DNA of 64,000 nt, from NCBI GenBank assembly GCA_003952965.2, contig CM025851.1:22767629-22831628 (forward strand). The letters are read 5' to 3'. The position numbers and the translations under genes are program-made. The number at the start of each line of letters is the position of its first letter. Position 1 is the stretch's first letter. The notes below the pieces were generated by a model. It had not been told where the DNA came from, made no database searches, and was given only the letters and a program-made list of their open reading frames with translations. Shown in pieces: positions 45,124 through 60,100 of this stretch. The DNA comes from Morella rubra. Lineage: Eukaryota > Streptophyta > Magnoliopsida > Fagales > Myricaceae.

Positions 45124-48100
45124 GTCCAATCTCGTAAATATAAATTTTTCTCTTTTTTGGTCCAAACTTCGTATATAAAGTCAACATTTGAGTGGCCTTT
45201 TTTGCATGGGCTTAGACAGGGGACCATGTAAAGCATAGGACAGCAAATGTCTATGGTCAGCGTGCTCAAGAACGTGTACTTGAGGTACTCTTCATGTCCT
45301 ATTATACGTCTTTGATTAGTTGAATATTTAACCTGCATGGATTTCAATTAAAAAAGCAGCTGATAAGGCGGAAATTTAAATTTTTGAAGAAACGATCAAC
45401 ATCGTGATATCTCACAAGAGCTCCAATAATTTTGTGAAGTCTTATTAATGTTTCTAACGATTCTAAATACATTGACTTTCACTGGGTTTTTATGAAAATG
45501 ACATAGACAATCAAGCTTAGGTCAGTTGTATTATCTTAGATTCAAAGAGTTTAGGAGTATGTATGTTTGATGTCTTCTGCTGTGGTGGATATTTCTGCTC
45601 TAACTCTTATAGCTAGGAATAATCTACTCAAACTAAGGTTTTGTCCCCCTTTAAATCTTTAATCTTTTCTGTTTTATTTTGTTGATATGGTGTGGTAAAG
45701 GTTTTGAATGTTTGGCATAGTCATTTGCTATCTTGAGGAGAGACTGTGATTAAAAAAGATTGAAAATTATAGTAGTTGTCTTCTCTTATGCTTACATCTT
45801 TTCTTTTTAGGCAGCTCTTTCAATTAGATCGACTGCATGTAGTTTTTGATGGTATCAGATTATAAATTAATCAACATGATCATGCCTGTTATTATAGGAA
45901 GAAGCCCCTCAAGTGTCTGAGACCACCCCTTCAATGAAAATTTTCCCAGGTCAAGCGTTTCCACTGGGCATATCGGAAGTTGATAATGGTATCAACTTTG
46001 CTATCTTTTCACAGCATGCGACTGCTGTCACACTTTGCTTGTCATTTCCCCAGAGGTAGCAAATACATTTCAGTGTTAACAAAAATTACATTCCTTTTTG
46101 GATTCAAGGTCTAACTTTCTTACTCTGCTTACTTTTAATGTGTTGTAAACTTGTACAGAAAATAGTTTGTCATGAGACCTTGATTTTTATAAAATGAGAT
46201 TCTGCCAATGGTTTCTCTTTCCTTTTTGGTTGTTAGCTTAATAAACTAAGGAACAAAGGGGGTTCAAAGACTAAAAGTAAGAGTTCTTCTATATTAGATG
46301 CACACAAGGGGACATACATAATTTGTGGTTGCAGATATCTTGTCTGTTCAATTGTGAGGGTTGGTAATCTGGACTTAACTAGTCTATTTTGATCTGGCAT
46401 GACTTTAGAGTTCTTTTATTGGGCGAGGACAACACATATATGAGCTTAGATCTGGTGCTCATGAGCTTTGTAACTACTTTTAGTGCGTAAGCGACCTACT
46501 CAGCAGAAAGAATTTGGAAGCAGAAGAATCTAAATGTAGGTCAATAGGTAATAGTGGTGATTCAAGAAGATAATTGACACGGGACATCAAGATAGAGGTT
46601 TGGAAGATATCAAGCAGTCAGTTTTATGGTCTGAAAGATTTGGTTTGAACCAGACTCATAGGTATTCCCAGAAGTTGATTTTTTTTGGGTTAGACAGGGG
46701 ACATGTAAAGCATACTGTCTATGGTCCTGCTCAAGAACGTGTACTTGAGGTATCTTCATGTCCTATTATACGTCTTTGATTAGTTGAATATTTAACCTGC
46801 ATGGATTTCAATTAAAAAAGCAGCTGATAAGGCGGAAATTTAAATTTTTGAAGAAACGATCAACATCGTGATATCTCACAAGAGCTCCAATAATTTTGTG
46901 AAGTCTTATTAATGTTTCTAACGATTCTAAATACATTGACTTTCACTGGGTTTTTATGAAAATGACATAGACAATCAAGCTTAGGTCAGTTGTATTATCT
47001 TAGATTCAAAGAGTTTAGGAGTATGTATGTTTGATGTCTTCTGCTGTGGTGGATATTTCTGCTCTAACTCTTATAGCTAGGAATAATCTACTCAAACTAA
47101 GGTTTTGTCCCCCTTTAAATCTTTAATCTTTTCTGTTTTATTTTGTTGATATGGTGTGGTAAAGGTTTTGAATGTTTGGCATAGTCATTTGCTATCTTGA
47201 GGAGAGACTGTGATTAAAAAAGATTGAAAATTATAGTAGTTGTCTTCTCTTATGCTTACATCTTTTCTTTTTAGGCAGCTCTTTCAATTAGATCGACTGC
47301 ATGTAGTTTTTGATGGTATCAGATTATAAATTAATCAACATGATCATGCCTGTTATTATAGGAAGAAGCCCCTCAAGTGTCTGAGACCACCCCTTCAATG
47401 AAAATTTTCCCAGGTCAAGCGTTTCCACTGGGCATATCGGAAGTTGATAATGGTATCAACTTTGCTATCTTTTCACAGCATGCGACTGCTGTCACACTTT
47501 GCTTGTCATTTCCCCAGAGGTAGCAAATACATTTCAGTGTTAACAAAAATTACATTCCTTTTTGGATTCAAGGTCTAACTTTCTTACTCTGCTTACTTTT
47601 AATGTGTTGTAAACTTGTACAGAAAATAGTTTGTCATGAGACCTTGATTTTTATAAAATGAGATTCTGCCAATGGTTTCTCTTTCCTTTTTGGTTGTTAG
47701 CTTAATAAACTAAGGAACAAAGGGGGTTCAAAGACTAAAAGTAAGAGTTCTTCTATATTAGATGCACACAAGGGGACATACATAATTTGTGGTTGCAGAT
47801 ATCTTGTCTGTTCAATTGTGAGGGTTGGTAATCTGGACTTAACTAGTCTATTTTGATCTGGCATGACTTTAGAGTTCTTTTATTGGGCGAGGACAACACA
47901 TATATGAGCTTAGATCTGGTGCTCATGAGCTTTGTAACTACTTTTAGTGCGTAAGCGACCTACTCAGCAGAAAGAATTTGGAAGCAGAAGAATCTAAATG
48001 TAGGTCAATAGGTAATAGTGGTGATTCAAGAAGATAATTGACACGGGACATCAAGATAGAGGTTTGGAAGATATCAAGCAGTCAGTTTTATGGTCTGAAA

Positions 48101-51100
48101 GATTTGGTTTGAACCAGACTCATAGGTATTCCCAGAAGTTGATTTTTTTTGGGTCACATTTACTGTACCTTTTTGATATCTCCTAGATACTGCTTCTGTT
48201 ATTATAGTATTTCTTGATGCAATTGATTTTTGCATTGTGTGCACATGAGATAAGTTTTTCCAAGATGCAATTGAAGTGTTCTTTTGTATGTGCGACTGTG
48301 TCTCTTCTCATAGGGAGGGTGGGGTGTGATTCCACCTAAGGGAAATGCTTTAAATGATAACATGATGCCAGCTTCTGATTTCTTAATACATATATATGGG
48401 ATATCATATTCTAGGAGATCCCAGGTTTTAAGAGAGATGTTCTTGATTGGTATAATCAAGGGAATTTTTGTCAGGCTGGATGATGGAACATTGGAACTGG
48501 CTTTGGATCCTCGTGTGAACAAAACAGGAGACATTTGGCATATATGTATTGAGGTAACACTGCCTTACTTGAGTAGTCTTTGGTTGAAATGGTTAGCTTT
48601 GTGCATCTGTTGCATGTGAACTTGCCGTTAAGACGCATTACTAGTTGTCTCTTTACGGTTTTTCTCATGGTAGGGGCTGGTTAAGTTTGTCTTTGTGTGC
48701 CTACGTGTGGCACTGTGTGCTGCTATTAATTTTGGAAATACATTTCATGCCTATGCAATATTGTTTTAATGTCTGATATTGCAGTCAGGTGTTTTTACCT
48801 ATTATACTGCTCCTATATATGCATGCAGTTTCATTATCAAATACTAACACCAGTTTTTCTTTGTGGGACTGTCTTTTTTCTTTTTCTTTTTTTTGGTTCT
48901 TTTTTTCTGTGGTTTAGAGAAGGGAGAATGCTGGTCTGGTCGTACAAGCAGCCAGCCAGTGGACCTCATTTTATCACGTTGAAAAAAATAATTACTGATA
49001 CATCTTTGCAAAAATCTACTAGACAAGTAGCTTCTTGAATGGTCACTGTACAAGTATTTCATTTAAAAAATTATTTACAAATTTTTGATGCCCAAACTGT
49101 AGAAAACATATTGCTAGTGCTGAGGTTTTGTCATTCTAGTTTAGAATGCTTTGGTGGTGACAAAACCTAAAATGCACGATCATATGATGTGCTCATAAAG
49201 CAGATCTAATTTTATTTAAGGGGACGTTCATTTTATACAAAATTGTAAGACTTTCAGGACTTTTGACAGAATTGTGAATATTTATGTAGATTGGAGTTTT
49301 ATAGTTTTTGTGTAAAAGTTGGTGAAATTTTTTAAAGATATTTAATTTTTATTGGAGTTTGTAAAAAGATGTAGAGAGCGATGATTTGATGCAATTTTTT
49401 AATAAAAAAATATTGGAGTTTGGTGACAAAGTATGGAGAGAGAATATTTGTTAGAATTTTTTATTTTAAAAGGCATTGGAGTTTGTGTTAAAAGTTGTTA
49501 GAGTTTGTGTAGGATTTTTTGAGATTTTAGATGTTCATTTTTTGAATTTTGTTGTATTCATTGTAACCTAGAATACTTTTGCAAACGAGCATACCCTAAG
49601 TGTTGAATTTTGTTTCACTTAGTTCTGGCTCACTTCTTATATGTAGTCCCAGCAGATGGTAATATAGTGGATTGTCCATTCATGAGAAGAAGTGTTAAGA
49701 TATATATTTCTTTTTTCCTTCATGCAATTAACAAAATTATGTCATTACTCAGAATTTCTTCTGCAGGATTTGCCTCGCAGCAATGTTCTCTATGGTTATC
49801 GCATAGATGGGCCTCGAGGTTGGCATCAAGGGCATAGATTTGATAGCAGCATTGTGCTTATAGATCCGTATGCAAAGCTAGTTGAGGGTCGCCGATGTTT
49901 TGGAGATGCTGACAACAAATTTTGTAGATTCCTTGGAACTTATGATTTTGATAGTTTGCCCTTTGACTGGGGAGAGAACTACGAGCTTCCAAATATACCA
50001 GAGGTGATATAGCTATTTCTAGGCTAGTTGTGCCATGTAATGCTTTAGTTGTTGGTTTGAAAAATTCTATCAGGTGGAAATCTCCCTCTCACCCTCGCAT
50101 TGTAACTTGTGGTTTGATCATTAACTTTATAACTATAACTAAATGCATACCCTTTTTTCCTTTCCTGAAGTTTAACTCGTATTATGCCTGCAATCAAATC
50201 TATTTCACTGGTTTTGTTGATATCTTCTCCATCTCAACCTTTGTTTTATTTGCCGTTGTCTTTGCAGAAAGATCTGGTTATATATGAAATGAATGTTCGT
50301 GCATATACGGCAGATGAATCTAGTAGGCTGGATCAAAAGATACGTGGGAGCTACCTTGGTGTTATTGAGAAGGTAGTGGTTTATCATGTTAAACTGAATA
50401 ATATTTTAGCGAAGAGCTGTTGAGTAGCTTCAATAAATTTTTTGATGAGTAAGTAACTTTTTTTATTAAAATAGAAAAAGAGTTAACAGTACAACAGACT
50501 GTACTGAGAACATCTAAAGCATACAAGCTAGAAAACTACAAAAATCCGAAAGGTCCAAAAAATGAGTCCCAACACTGCATTAGACCAAAGAAAAAGGGAC
50601 TGCAGCATGTGCCCCTTTAAGCACTCCAACGATATCTCCCGACTCTCAAAACAACGACTATTTCTTTCCCTCCATAAACACCACTAAATGCAGGAAGGTA
50701 TCATCTTCCACCCCACCAAAGCTGTCGAGTCATCAAATTTCCTCTTCCAACAACTCAATGCCTCAACCACCCTACGAGGCATAACCCAAGAAAGATTCAA
50801 CATAGAGAACATATTTGACCACAATCCTCTAGCAAACGAACAATGAAGAAGAATATGATCCACTGACTCCCCATCACTTCTACAGAAATAACACCAATCT
50901 GTCAAGCAAATACCCCTCCTTAAATTAGCTATGGTCAAAAACTTTCCCATGAGCTGCCTCCCATACAAAGAAAGGAGACTCATAAGTAGCTTCAATAAAT
51001 AAAGCACCAACCCACCCTTAGAGGTTTTAAGCCATTTTGCCAAATAGATTGGCATTGGCCACAGAAAATGTCTGTTGTATTAACCAGTTGGGGCACAGTT

Positions 51101-54100
51101 AGCAAATTGCACTGTCCAACTGCTTTGGTAATTAAAGTACTTTTGATGCTAGTCAAGAGTAGATCTGTTGTAAAGGAGAAAAAGAGAAAAGATTATGTAT
51201 ACTAGATCCAACGCTCTTACTGTTCCTAATAAACCTATAACAACATATTAGGATGGTTGTGGACTATCAAAAGTTCTTAGTAAAATGTTTTGTGGTGACC
51301 TCTTAAGGCATGTGCATGTTTATGGACATTTAACTGCAGTTTAATTAAAATATCTCTTTGCTTAAGTGAAGTCTTAAACCTCTAGGGTACAAATGATATT
51401 TAAATGCAGCATTGAGTTTCTCAAACCTTTTTTCTACCTTTGATGTTTTCGAGTAGACAATAGTTGTTTTAACAGATTTAGATACTGTCTGTAGAAAGCT
51501 ATGGGTTTGGTAGGTCTCATTCTGTCCTGGAAACTACTTTTCCAGTGACCAAAAATAACATGCCTGCTTTAATTGTATTGATTGAAGGGCATCGAACTAT
51601 GGTTCTCTAATGAGTCTGCAATTACATCATCTTTTTGCAGTATATTTGTACAAAAATTAGCACTTGTTTGACAACTTTTAGATATCATATTTTTATGACG
51701 AGTTCCTTTCATGCTTTGATCCTAAGATCCCACATCTTCTAGAGCTTGGGATCAATGCAGTGGAGTTGTTGCCTGTCTTCGAATTTGATGAGTTGGAGTT
51801 TCAGAGGCGCCCAAACCCTAGAGATCACATGGTAAACTAAAACCTTTTGCTCCATGTTCCTCATGTCATGATAATTACATAGGTATAATTGCTCAGAAAC
51901 AAAAGTTTTATATCTATACAGATATCAATGTATTCATATAACGTGTAACAGTGGTACTTTGTAATTGAAGTCATGGAATTTTTTATACTCATGTCTGTAT
52001 AATGGATTTTCTAAATGATAGCAATGGCAAGGGAATAAAAAATGTAATTTATTCCAGCTGAGAAAGAAATATAGCCGGGAAATGAGGGATGGGGTGAGAA
52101 CCGCTTCCTCAATCTTGTATGATTGGATGTGTGCAAGTTTATATAGCCATTTGCTTGTTTATATACCTCTTCAGGTGTTTATGTTGCTGACTTTGAAAAC
52201 ACAGATCACCGTTCTTGTTTTTATCTGTGAAATTTATACTGCTTTGTACACATGATCAGGTTATAAACAAGATGAAGTGAGCTCATGAGTTATTTCTGAA
52301 TTTGGAGCTAAAACATACTTATCAAAAAGAAAAAGAATTTGGAGCTAAAACATATCGGTAAATTTGTAGAGATGATATAATTGGAAGCAGTGAATCAGAT
52401 TTTGGTGGAGCCAATGCCAACTATTATAGCCCTCTTTGGAGGATTCATACATCTTCAAAACTAACGAGTTTCTTGAATTAATTTGGTTGTTGAACTTATG
52501 TGGAATTCTCATCACTACTAGTAGTAGGTGAAATGAAATTGAGATTTGCTAAATAAAAAATTGTCGCTGACACTTAAATTGGTAGGAAGAGATGAACTTA
52601 GTCCTTTATTTGATATTGGAGCACCCTCTGATTGTGTCCGTACTGCTTCTCAGTTTTTGAAGCTCAAGCATATATTTATTTTCTCTTCAAGAGTGAAGTT
52701 CAAAACGTTGAATAGCTAATTGAAACGGGAGCTTTGAATAAGGTTTCTACTCAGACCCTTATGAAACTATCTCGAATTGCTTTTCAAAAAAAAAAAATTA
52801 AGCTGATGGCAAAAGGTGAATTAACCATCATTTATTATTTGCCATATACTTGACTATTGTATCCCTTGTTATATACAGAATGTCTCCTCCTCTGCCGTAT
52901 ACAGGATTGCTAACAAAAATGAAAGCGATTACCTTTAGTTAAGGCTTACAATAAGGAAAGAAAAAAGAAAGTAAAGATCTAAACTATCCCTGTTTCTTGG
53001 TAGTTGAAGATTAATTTTAGCAAAGAGGAGAAGAATAATCAATGATTGAAGCACCATTAATCATATTTAAGTCACAATGTCATTACCAGAAAATTCTTCT
53101 GTTTTTGTGTTATCACTAAATCCCATCCGATGACCCCTGGCATGTTACTGGGTAACAAGTGGGATGCTCCAGAATCTTTCTCATGATAATCAAGCTAGAA
53201 GCTGATGAAGTGTAATAGGTGTTGGCTGATTTTGGTCTCCTATATCTTTTATGCTTTGCTGGATCTGCTAAAACGAACTGAATACGATTTTTTCCCCTTG
53301 GGGGGTGGTGTTTTGTGGTGGTTAGTTCCCATACCATTATCTCACAACCAGAATTACTATGTGGTAACGTGTCCTTTTGGACTATTGCTTTTCAGATCAA
53401 TACATGGGGCTATTCAACAATAAATTTCTTTGCTCCTATGAGTCGCTATGCTAGTGATGGTGGAGGGCCTGTTAATGCTTCACGAGAGTTCAAAGAAATG
53501 GTCAAAGCCTTGCATGGTGCTGGGATAGAGGTATATTGTGTGTTTTCTTCCTCAAATGGTAATATGTATAATTTTTAGTTCCTAGTAATTTCCTTTGTTG
53601 TATCCCTGATCAGAAGACTCAAATGCTTGTTATGACATCAGTTTGAGACTTTTCCTATTAACAGGTCATTTTGGATGTTGTTTACAATCATACCAATGAG
53701 GTTGATGACGCCAACCCATATACCACTTCATTCCGTGGCATAGATAACAAGGTAGGTTCGCACTTCTGTTTTGAGATTTTCCTGGTCTAGCAGTGTCATG
53801 TTCCTAAAGTTCTATGTTCTAGAGCATGTAGATGCTTGTATGCTTTAGTACATAGATGTAGTACTCTCATGTCGGTTGTATTTGTTTGGAGTTCATTCAA
53901 GGAACTTTTTACAAGATAATGTGATCACCATGCTAGTGTCATTTACTGTGACATATCTAGTTGCTCTTATTAGAGGTTTGTGTGGAACAATTGAGATAGA
54001 AACTCAAAATGTAACCTCTGGAATTTGTGTAGGTCAGGAACCTGTGGCTGAAAAGCAAAAAGCTATGTCTAATTAGAGTTACTCTCTTGCCTTTTTCATT

Positions 54101-57100
54101 CATATCTCAATAATATGTGCCACAAATCCATCTACAGGTTTATTACATGCTGGATGTAAACAATGGTGGCCAACTGCTGAACTTCTCTGGCTGTGGTAAT
54201 CCAAATGTGTTTCTTGGTGGTTTCCTTTCTCCTTTTCCTTAAGATTTAGAACTTCTACTGATACATAACACAAGTAAACCAGAACTTCCTTTTAATGAAA
54301 TAACTTGGTTTTATCTGTCTGAGGGAGTTCTTCAACAACTTTATGGATATGTCACTTCTGAATAATATATCTGGCTCTTAGGTAGAAGTGTCATAATGTT
54401 GATCATTAAAGCAGCATACAATTTCATTCTCTGATATATTTTTGAAGAATGCAGTTTTTCCTTGACAAACAAATTGCAGTTTCTTGTAATAAAACAGTGA
54501 GCCAGAATTCGTTTTTATTATGCCAAACAAACATGCCTTGACTTGGGCCTTTTGAGTTATTTAGCGTGTGGGTGCAGAAAAATGTCAGTGTGGAGTATAT
54601 AGCAAGACAAGTGGATAATGAAGTGAATAACATACTTTGGATTTATGCTTGCTGCCTCATAGGTGGTATTAAAGCGTTGGAGATTTCTAAGAATATCTGT
54701 ATCTCAAAAACTCTATATAAAGGAAGTAAACACTTGTAAAATTACTATGCTTATGAATGGTGCATCCTATACTAGGTATAATAAGAAATAGGCAACAAAC
54801 CCACATCTGGAAGAAAGCAGAAGGGCCTAGAAGTCTCTATTTCAAGTTTATGTTGAAATTGTTTGATTAATGTACTAAGCTCTCTTTTCCCTGTAAAATA
54901 CACAGATTGCAACTACATGATTTCGAGCTTTGTTCTTCTTTGAAGAACTATTGCTCTGCCAACATACATCTATATAACTGTTGTAATGGAAGTATCATAT
55001 GCCTGCCTTTGACGCATTATGTTACAGATATTTTTAAGAATCCTCTCAGATGCAGTATTTTGTTCGTCCCCAGGAAACACATTAAACTGTAACCATCCTG
55101 TCGTCATGGAGCTGATTCTTGACAGCTTAAGACACTGGTATGACAGAGTTTACATCTATTCATTGGTAACCCAGTTCTAACTGCATATCTTTTGTTTATC
55201 ATTGGAATTCAACTCATATGTTGTTTACATATCTTGTACTTATATTCTCACCTGCTATTTTGCAGTAAATGTACTTTTAGTCTCTGGGTTAATCACAGCT
55301 TTTGTTGTTCTGTACATCGTATCATCTAATACTTTGCAGAACTATTTAGGATGAAATGGCATGGTTATCCAACTTTGTTACTAGAGCTTTCTTAGAAGCT
55401 TGTCAAGTCTATCAAGTTATGTGGATTAGCAGAAACAACTGGGGTTGATCACTTGATATAATTTGACAAGTATCCTTCAGTCATCCTTGAGAACCTTGGA
55501 ATATGTTCTTTCAAGGTCCTTTCCCAGACCTACTCAAACGACCTGGAGGCTTGGCCCAATCTTCAAAAACATTTTGATCCAAGATGTTTTTAATAAATTA
55601 TGGTTGATACGTCTAAAGGCGAGAACAAAACTATAGAGCTCTGATTCAAATTACCTGGATTCATCTCCCTGAGAGGAATTGTCAAAATATTTGACTTTTT
55701 CCTCATTCCAATATAAAGAAAAAGCAGAGTAATTTGTTGGTGCATAAATGGTTAATATTGATTAACCTGACTCTATGCTTCTTTTGATAGACAGTGTTTT
55801 GTAGTGTTGCACATGTTGTATTTCTCTATTGATTTAAGTATCACAGAGTATTTTACGTCTCAAAGTTCATGATTCTTTCTCCCACCTATTTGCAGGGTTG
55901 TTGAGTATCATGTGGATGGATTCCGGTTTGACCTTGCTAGTGTTCTTTGTCGAGGAACTGATGGTTCTCCACTTAATGCTCCCCCACTTATCAGGGTAAG
56001 AATATATATTCATGTGGATATATAGTGTAGAACGAGAGTGTGGAGTATTGCAATTTTGTGAAGATCGTGGAAAATTTCAGCGAAAGAAAGAAAATTGCTC
56101 TGTGATATGTAGACAGATTTTGTATTATCATGAACATTAATCCGAAGTACTTAAAAATTCTCTGTTTCTAAGATATCTATCTTTATATATTTTATTCTCA
56201 GTGAATTCATTCACACAAAGAATCCCTGCAACAGCAATGGGATGCATCTATATATACCTCATGACTCACATTTTAGATTTGTTCTTATGGGTACAAAATA
56301 TCTAGTCATGCAATATGTTGTGATAAAGATTACAATGCTACTAATGATGTATGTTTGTTCTTTTATGCAAGTAAGCTACTCTAGTAGGTCTAGGTAGAAA
56401 AGAAGAAGAAAAAACAAGCTGAAGGGCCCCGGAACACACTTTTTGAGATACTGATTGGCTTTGTTGATAACGAAACTTTCTAGTGAAGACTGTTATGGAC
56501 TATTACGATTGTCGACAATAACACCTTTTGGAGCGTACAAAGTTTTGTTTATGTTAAAGTTCTCTGGATTCTTTCTTTGATAAACTTGAGTTGCAAAATC
56601 GTGCAATGTGGTTGTGCAGTTATAGTTGTTGTTGGTTGTTTCAGTATTAATGTGAGTAAAATTTTTCTTCTACCTATTCTTATAGCACTTTAAAAAGACA
56701 TTTGTTAGGTTGGTTTAATACTAAACTTAACTTTGTTTCTTGTGCCAGGCAATAGCTAAAGATGCTGTTCTATCGAGGTGTAAGATTATTGCAGAACCTT
56801 GGGATTGTGGAGGTCTCTATCTTGTTGGAAGATTTCCAAATTGGGACAGGTAAATTCATTATTGCAATCATTTCTCATTTCCTTACTTGTCAATTGAAGT
56901 TATAATTGACATATGATGTCAGAATCTTCATGCTACTTCATTTAGTAGATGATGATATGTTGCTTTGTTGATAACAAATTATCACTTGTGAGTTAAAGGA
57001 ATATCCTTCCTTCTCGTTGTTGCTACTGTTGCTGCTACTACTCTTGTTAAATTAGGGGAAGATATTTGCTTATCTTCCCTGGTGGTTAATTGGTTTTATT

Positions 57101-60100
57101 TGGGGACATGATGGAGGTCCTTGATATTGTTAGAACTATGGGCAAGTGAGGTTTGCTTATTCAGGCTCAGAAAGATAAGTGTTTTTCACTTTTATTATTG
57201 ATGTTGCCATTACTTTCCATATATTCATGTCATATTTTCTTCATGCACTTGCTCTTGGTGTGTGTGTGTGTTGTTGTTGTTGCTCTTTTATGAATGATGC
57301 ATCATTTTGCCTTCTTTGGGTTAGCCTGGCATATCTCCTGGTAAGCTTTTGGACATCACCTAGTTGCATATTTTGTGGATAGATATACATTCCAGTTGTG
57401 TATTTATTAAGTAGTTGTACCCCACATTTTGGAGTAAAAGCAAAGTCATTTTTTGGGACAAGTGGAAATGGAACTTATCTTTGGGAGGATACCATATGAA
57501 TGGGGACTAGATAATATTGATATGCATGCAGATTTGGCAATTTAGACAAAGATAGTAATCCTAGCTTTACATGCACAAGAGGGGAGAGGGGGAGAGTGAG
57601 GAGTGAGGGGAGGAAGTAATAATTAATAGCAGAAATTTTTTGAAGTAAGGAAACCTGTCAATCTCTGAAATTTTTACTCCTGGAATGCATTTAGATGCTC
57701 AAAATAATCTGTTGGGGTTCTAGTGATTTCCTTGTAGTTCTTTAGATCCGGAAGGAGTTTACCCCCTCCCCACCTTTTTTTATTTGTTTTGTTTACTAAA
57801 TGAACATCTCAGAGATTGGTGGTTGTTGTTTGTATTGAGTGACACCTCCTTGAATGATAACTTTTCACGATCTACATTTGGGCTGGTTCTTATAAGTTTG
57901 GAGTTGTTACTCTACTGGGATCATATGTGTAGTGTGCCTATTGTTGCTACAGGTATTTCTTTTTCTTGCCAGGGTATCTCACCTCCATTTGACTGGGTTT
58001 CTTCTGCAGGTGGGCTGAGTGGAATGGGAAGTACCGTGATGACATAAGAAGATTTATCAAGGTAATGCTAAAATCCAGCAATTATCCGCTGTAGATGCAT
58101 TTATAGCTTGTTGCCCTTGTTTCAAACTGAAATAGAAACACATGGAAGCACACAAGATCTGAAAAGTCAAGATTTGGTATTCTTTAAAAGGGATCTCCTA
58201 GTCTTCCTTGTAAATAGATGATTAGGTTGATTTTCTTTAAAACATTTGGGTTTAACTTGATTTTCTATGAATTATTAAGTGTTCTTCAAACCAAAAAGCA
58301 TTAAATAGTCCATATATGATCTATGTTCATAATTTCCAGTAGGACTAAAGCTTTAGCGTTGAGCGTTGTGATAATTCACACATCGGAATTGTTCCCTTGG
58401 GTTTTCTCTTGGACATTAGAATAATCTCTATTGGTCTTCCGGTTCATCTATGCTATTTACGTATTCCTAGGCAGTTATTTCTCTTTACCTTCTTAGCCAC
58501 AGTCACATCTAATATTGTTCTTCTGAGAAAATGATTAGTTATTTCTCTAATTGCATAAGTATTCTGGGTTTCTAATTCTTTTCTTTATGTCTATCGTATA
58601 GGGTGAATCTGGTATGAAGGGAGGTTTTGCAACTCGTGTTGCTGGATCTGCTGACCTTTACAAAGTAGGCCTCCTTTTTGTGTGTGGTATCATTGTCAGT
58701 TTATATGTTGTTTTCTATTTTCTTAAATTGGTTAACACTTCCACGCCATTGACACCATTGACATTTCATTCCAATGTTTTAAAATTTTTCTTGCGTTAAT
58801 GGTTCAATTCTTCCTACTAGTATCGATGATAAATCAACGTATAGAAAGTAGTTTTTTTTTCTCGGCATAAAGAAAGTAAATAATACATGCACATCCAAAC
58901 TACCATATCTTTTGCAACATCTTCACCAAACTATTAACTTGTTCTATATTGCACCCTCAACACACAAAAGTTTTGCATTGTGCGCTTTCAATTTAGATGT
59001 GCCTATTATAATGGATGAAAATGAGACCATGTGATATAATCTTAACAATCAGATCTTAATAGAGGGTGCACATAGCAACTTTTTTATGGTCTGAGGCTGC
59101 AATGCAAAGAAATTTAGTAGTCCACGTCCAAAATGCAAGAGGCATGATAGTTTGGGGGTGCAAAGTGTAATTGTACTGAAGAGATGTCTCCATTCCACTA
59201 GTCTAATAAAGATAAATCATTATAAAATGGGCATAAGCTATGTACTATATATAAATATACAAATAATGATGAAAACCTAAAAAAAAAAAGCTAGCTTAAC
59301 CATATTTCCTGTAATTCGTTTTGGAACCTTAATGGCTCTCTGCGTCTCTGGGTGAAGACTACAATATTAATGATTACATTGAAAAAGACCCTGCTACTAT
59401 TGCTCAACATGATCGGTTGCAGTTCAAAGAAAAAATTCCTGTTTTATAGTGAACTAAGTATCAAAATTTACCGGGACGGATATGGGAAAGTAATTTTGTC
59501 TTGAGAGAAAATTTTTGTTTCTCTATAACTTCTGATCATGCAACTCATTGGTTTCAGTTGGACCACAGAGATTGAAATTCTACATCAGTTTATTGTTATT
59601 CTTGGTTTTAATGCATTGAGTTTGCTGAAATTCTACTGTGCTTATGTTTTTCACTCAATTCTACAGGTAAACAAGCGCAAGCCTTATCATAGTGTTAATT
59701 TTGTTATTGCACATGATGGCTTTACACTATATGATCTTGTTTCATACGACCTAAAGGTGCGCTCAAATTTTAAAATCCTTCAGTTTACTTTCTATTTAAT
59801 CCTTTTGCATGCGTATTCCATTGGAAGTTTTGGTTTTGTAGCACAACAATGCTAATGGAGAAGGTGGAAATGATGGAAGCAATGATAATTTTAGCTGGAA
59901 CTGTGGTGTGGAAGGTGATGCTTATGCTGCATACTATTAATTAGATTTAGCGTTGAATATGAGAGTTGTGGAATGATAAAACTCTCTCTTGTACATACAT
60001 GACTACACATATGGGGCTGTGAGTGAACGCACTAGAACTTTTAGATCTGGCTTTCATGGGATGGGTTGATTCTTCGTTGTTTTTTTTTTTGAGGGGATTG

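Noticed and set aside
50684-51055. 123-codon minus-strand frame as a possible host gene
   Set aside because: It is the zf-RVT tail of a LINE bounded by a 16-bp target duplication; codons beyond 50984 are intron sequence read by chance.
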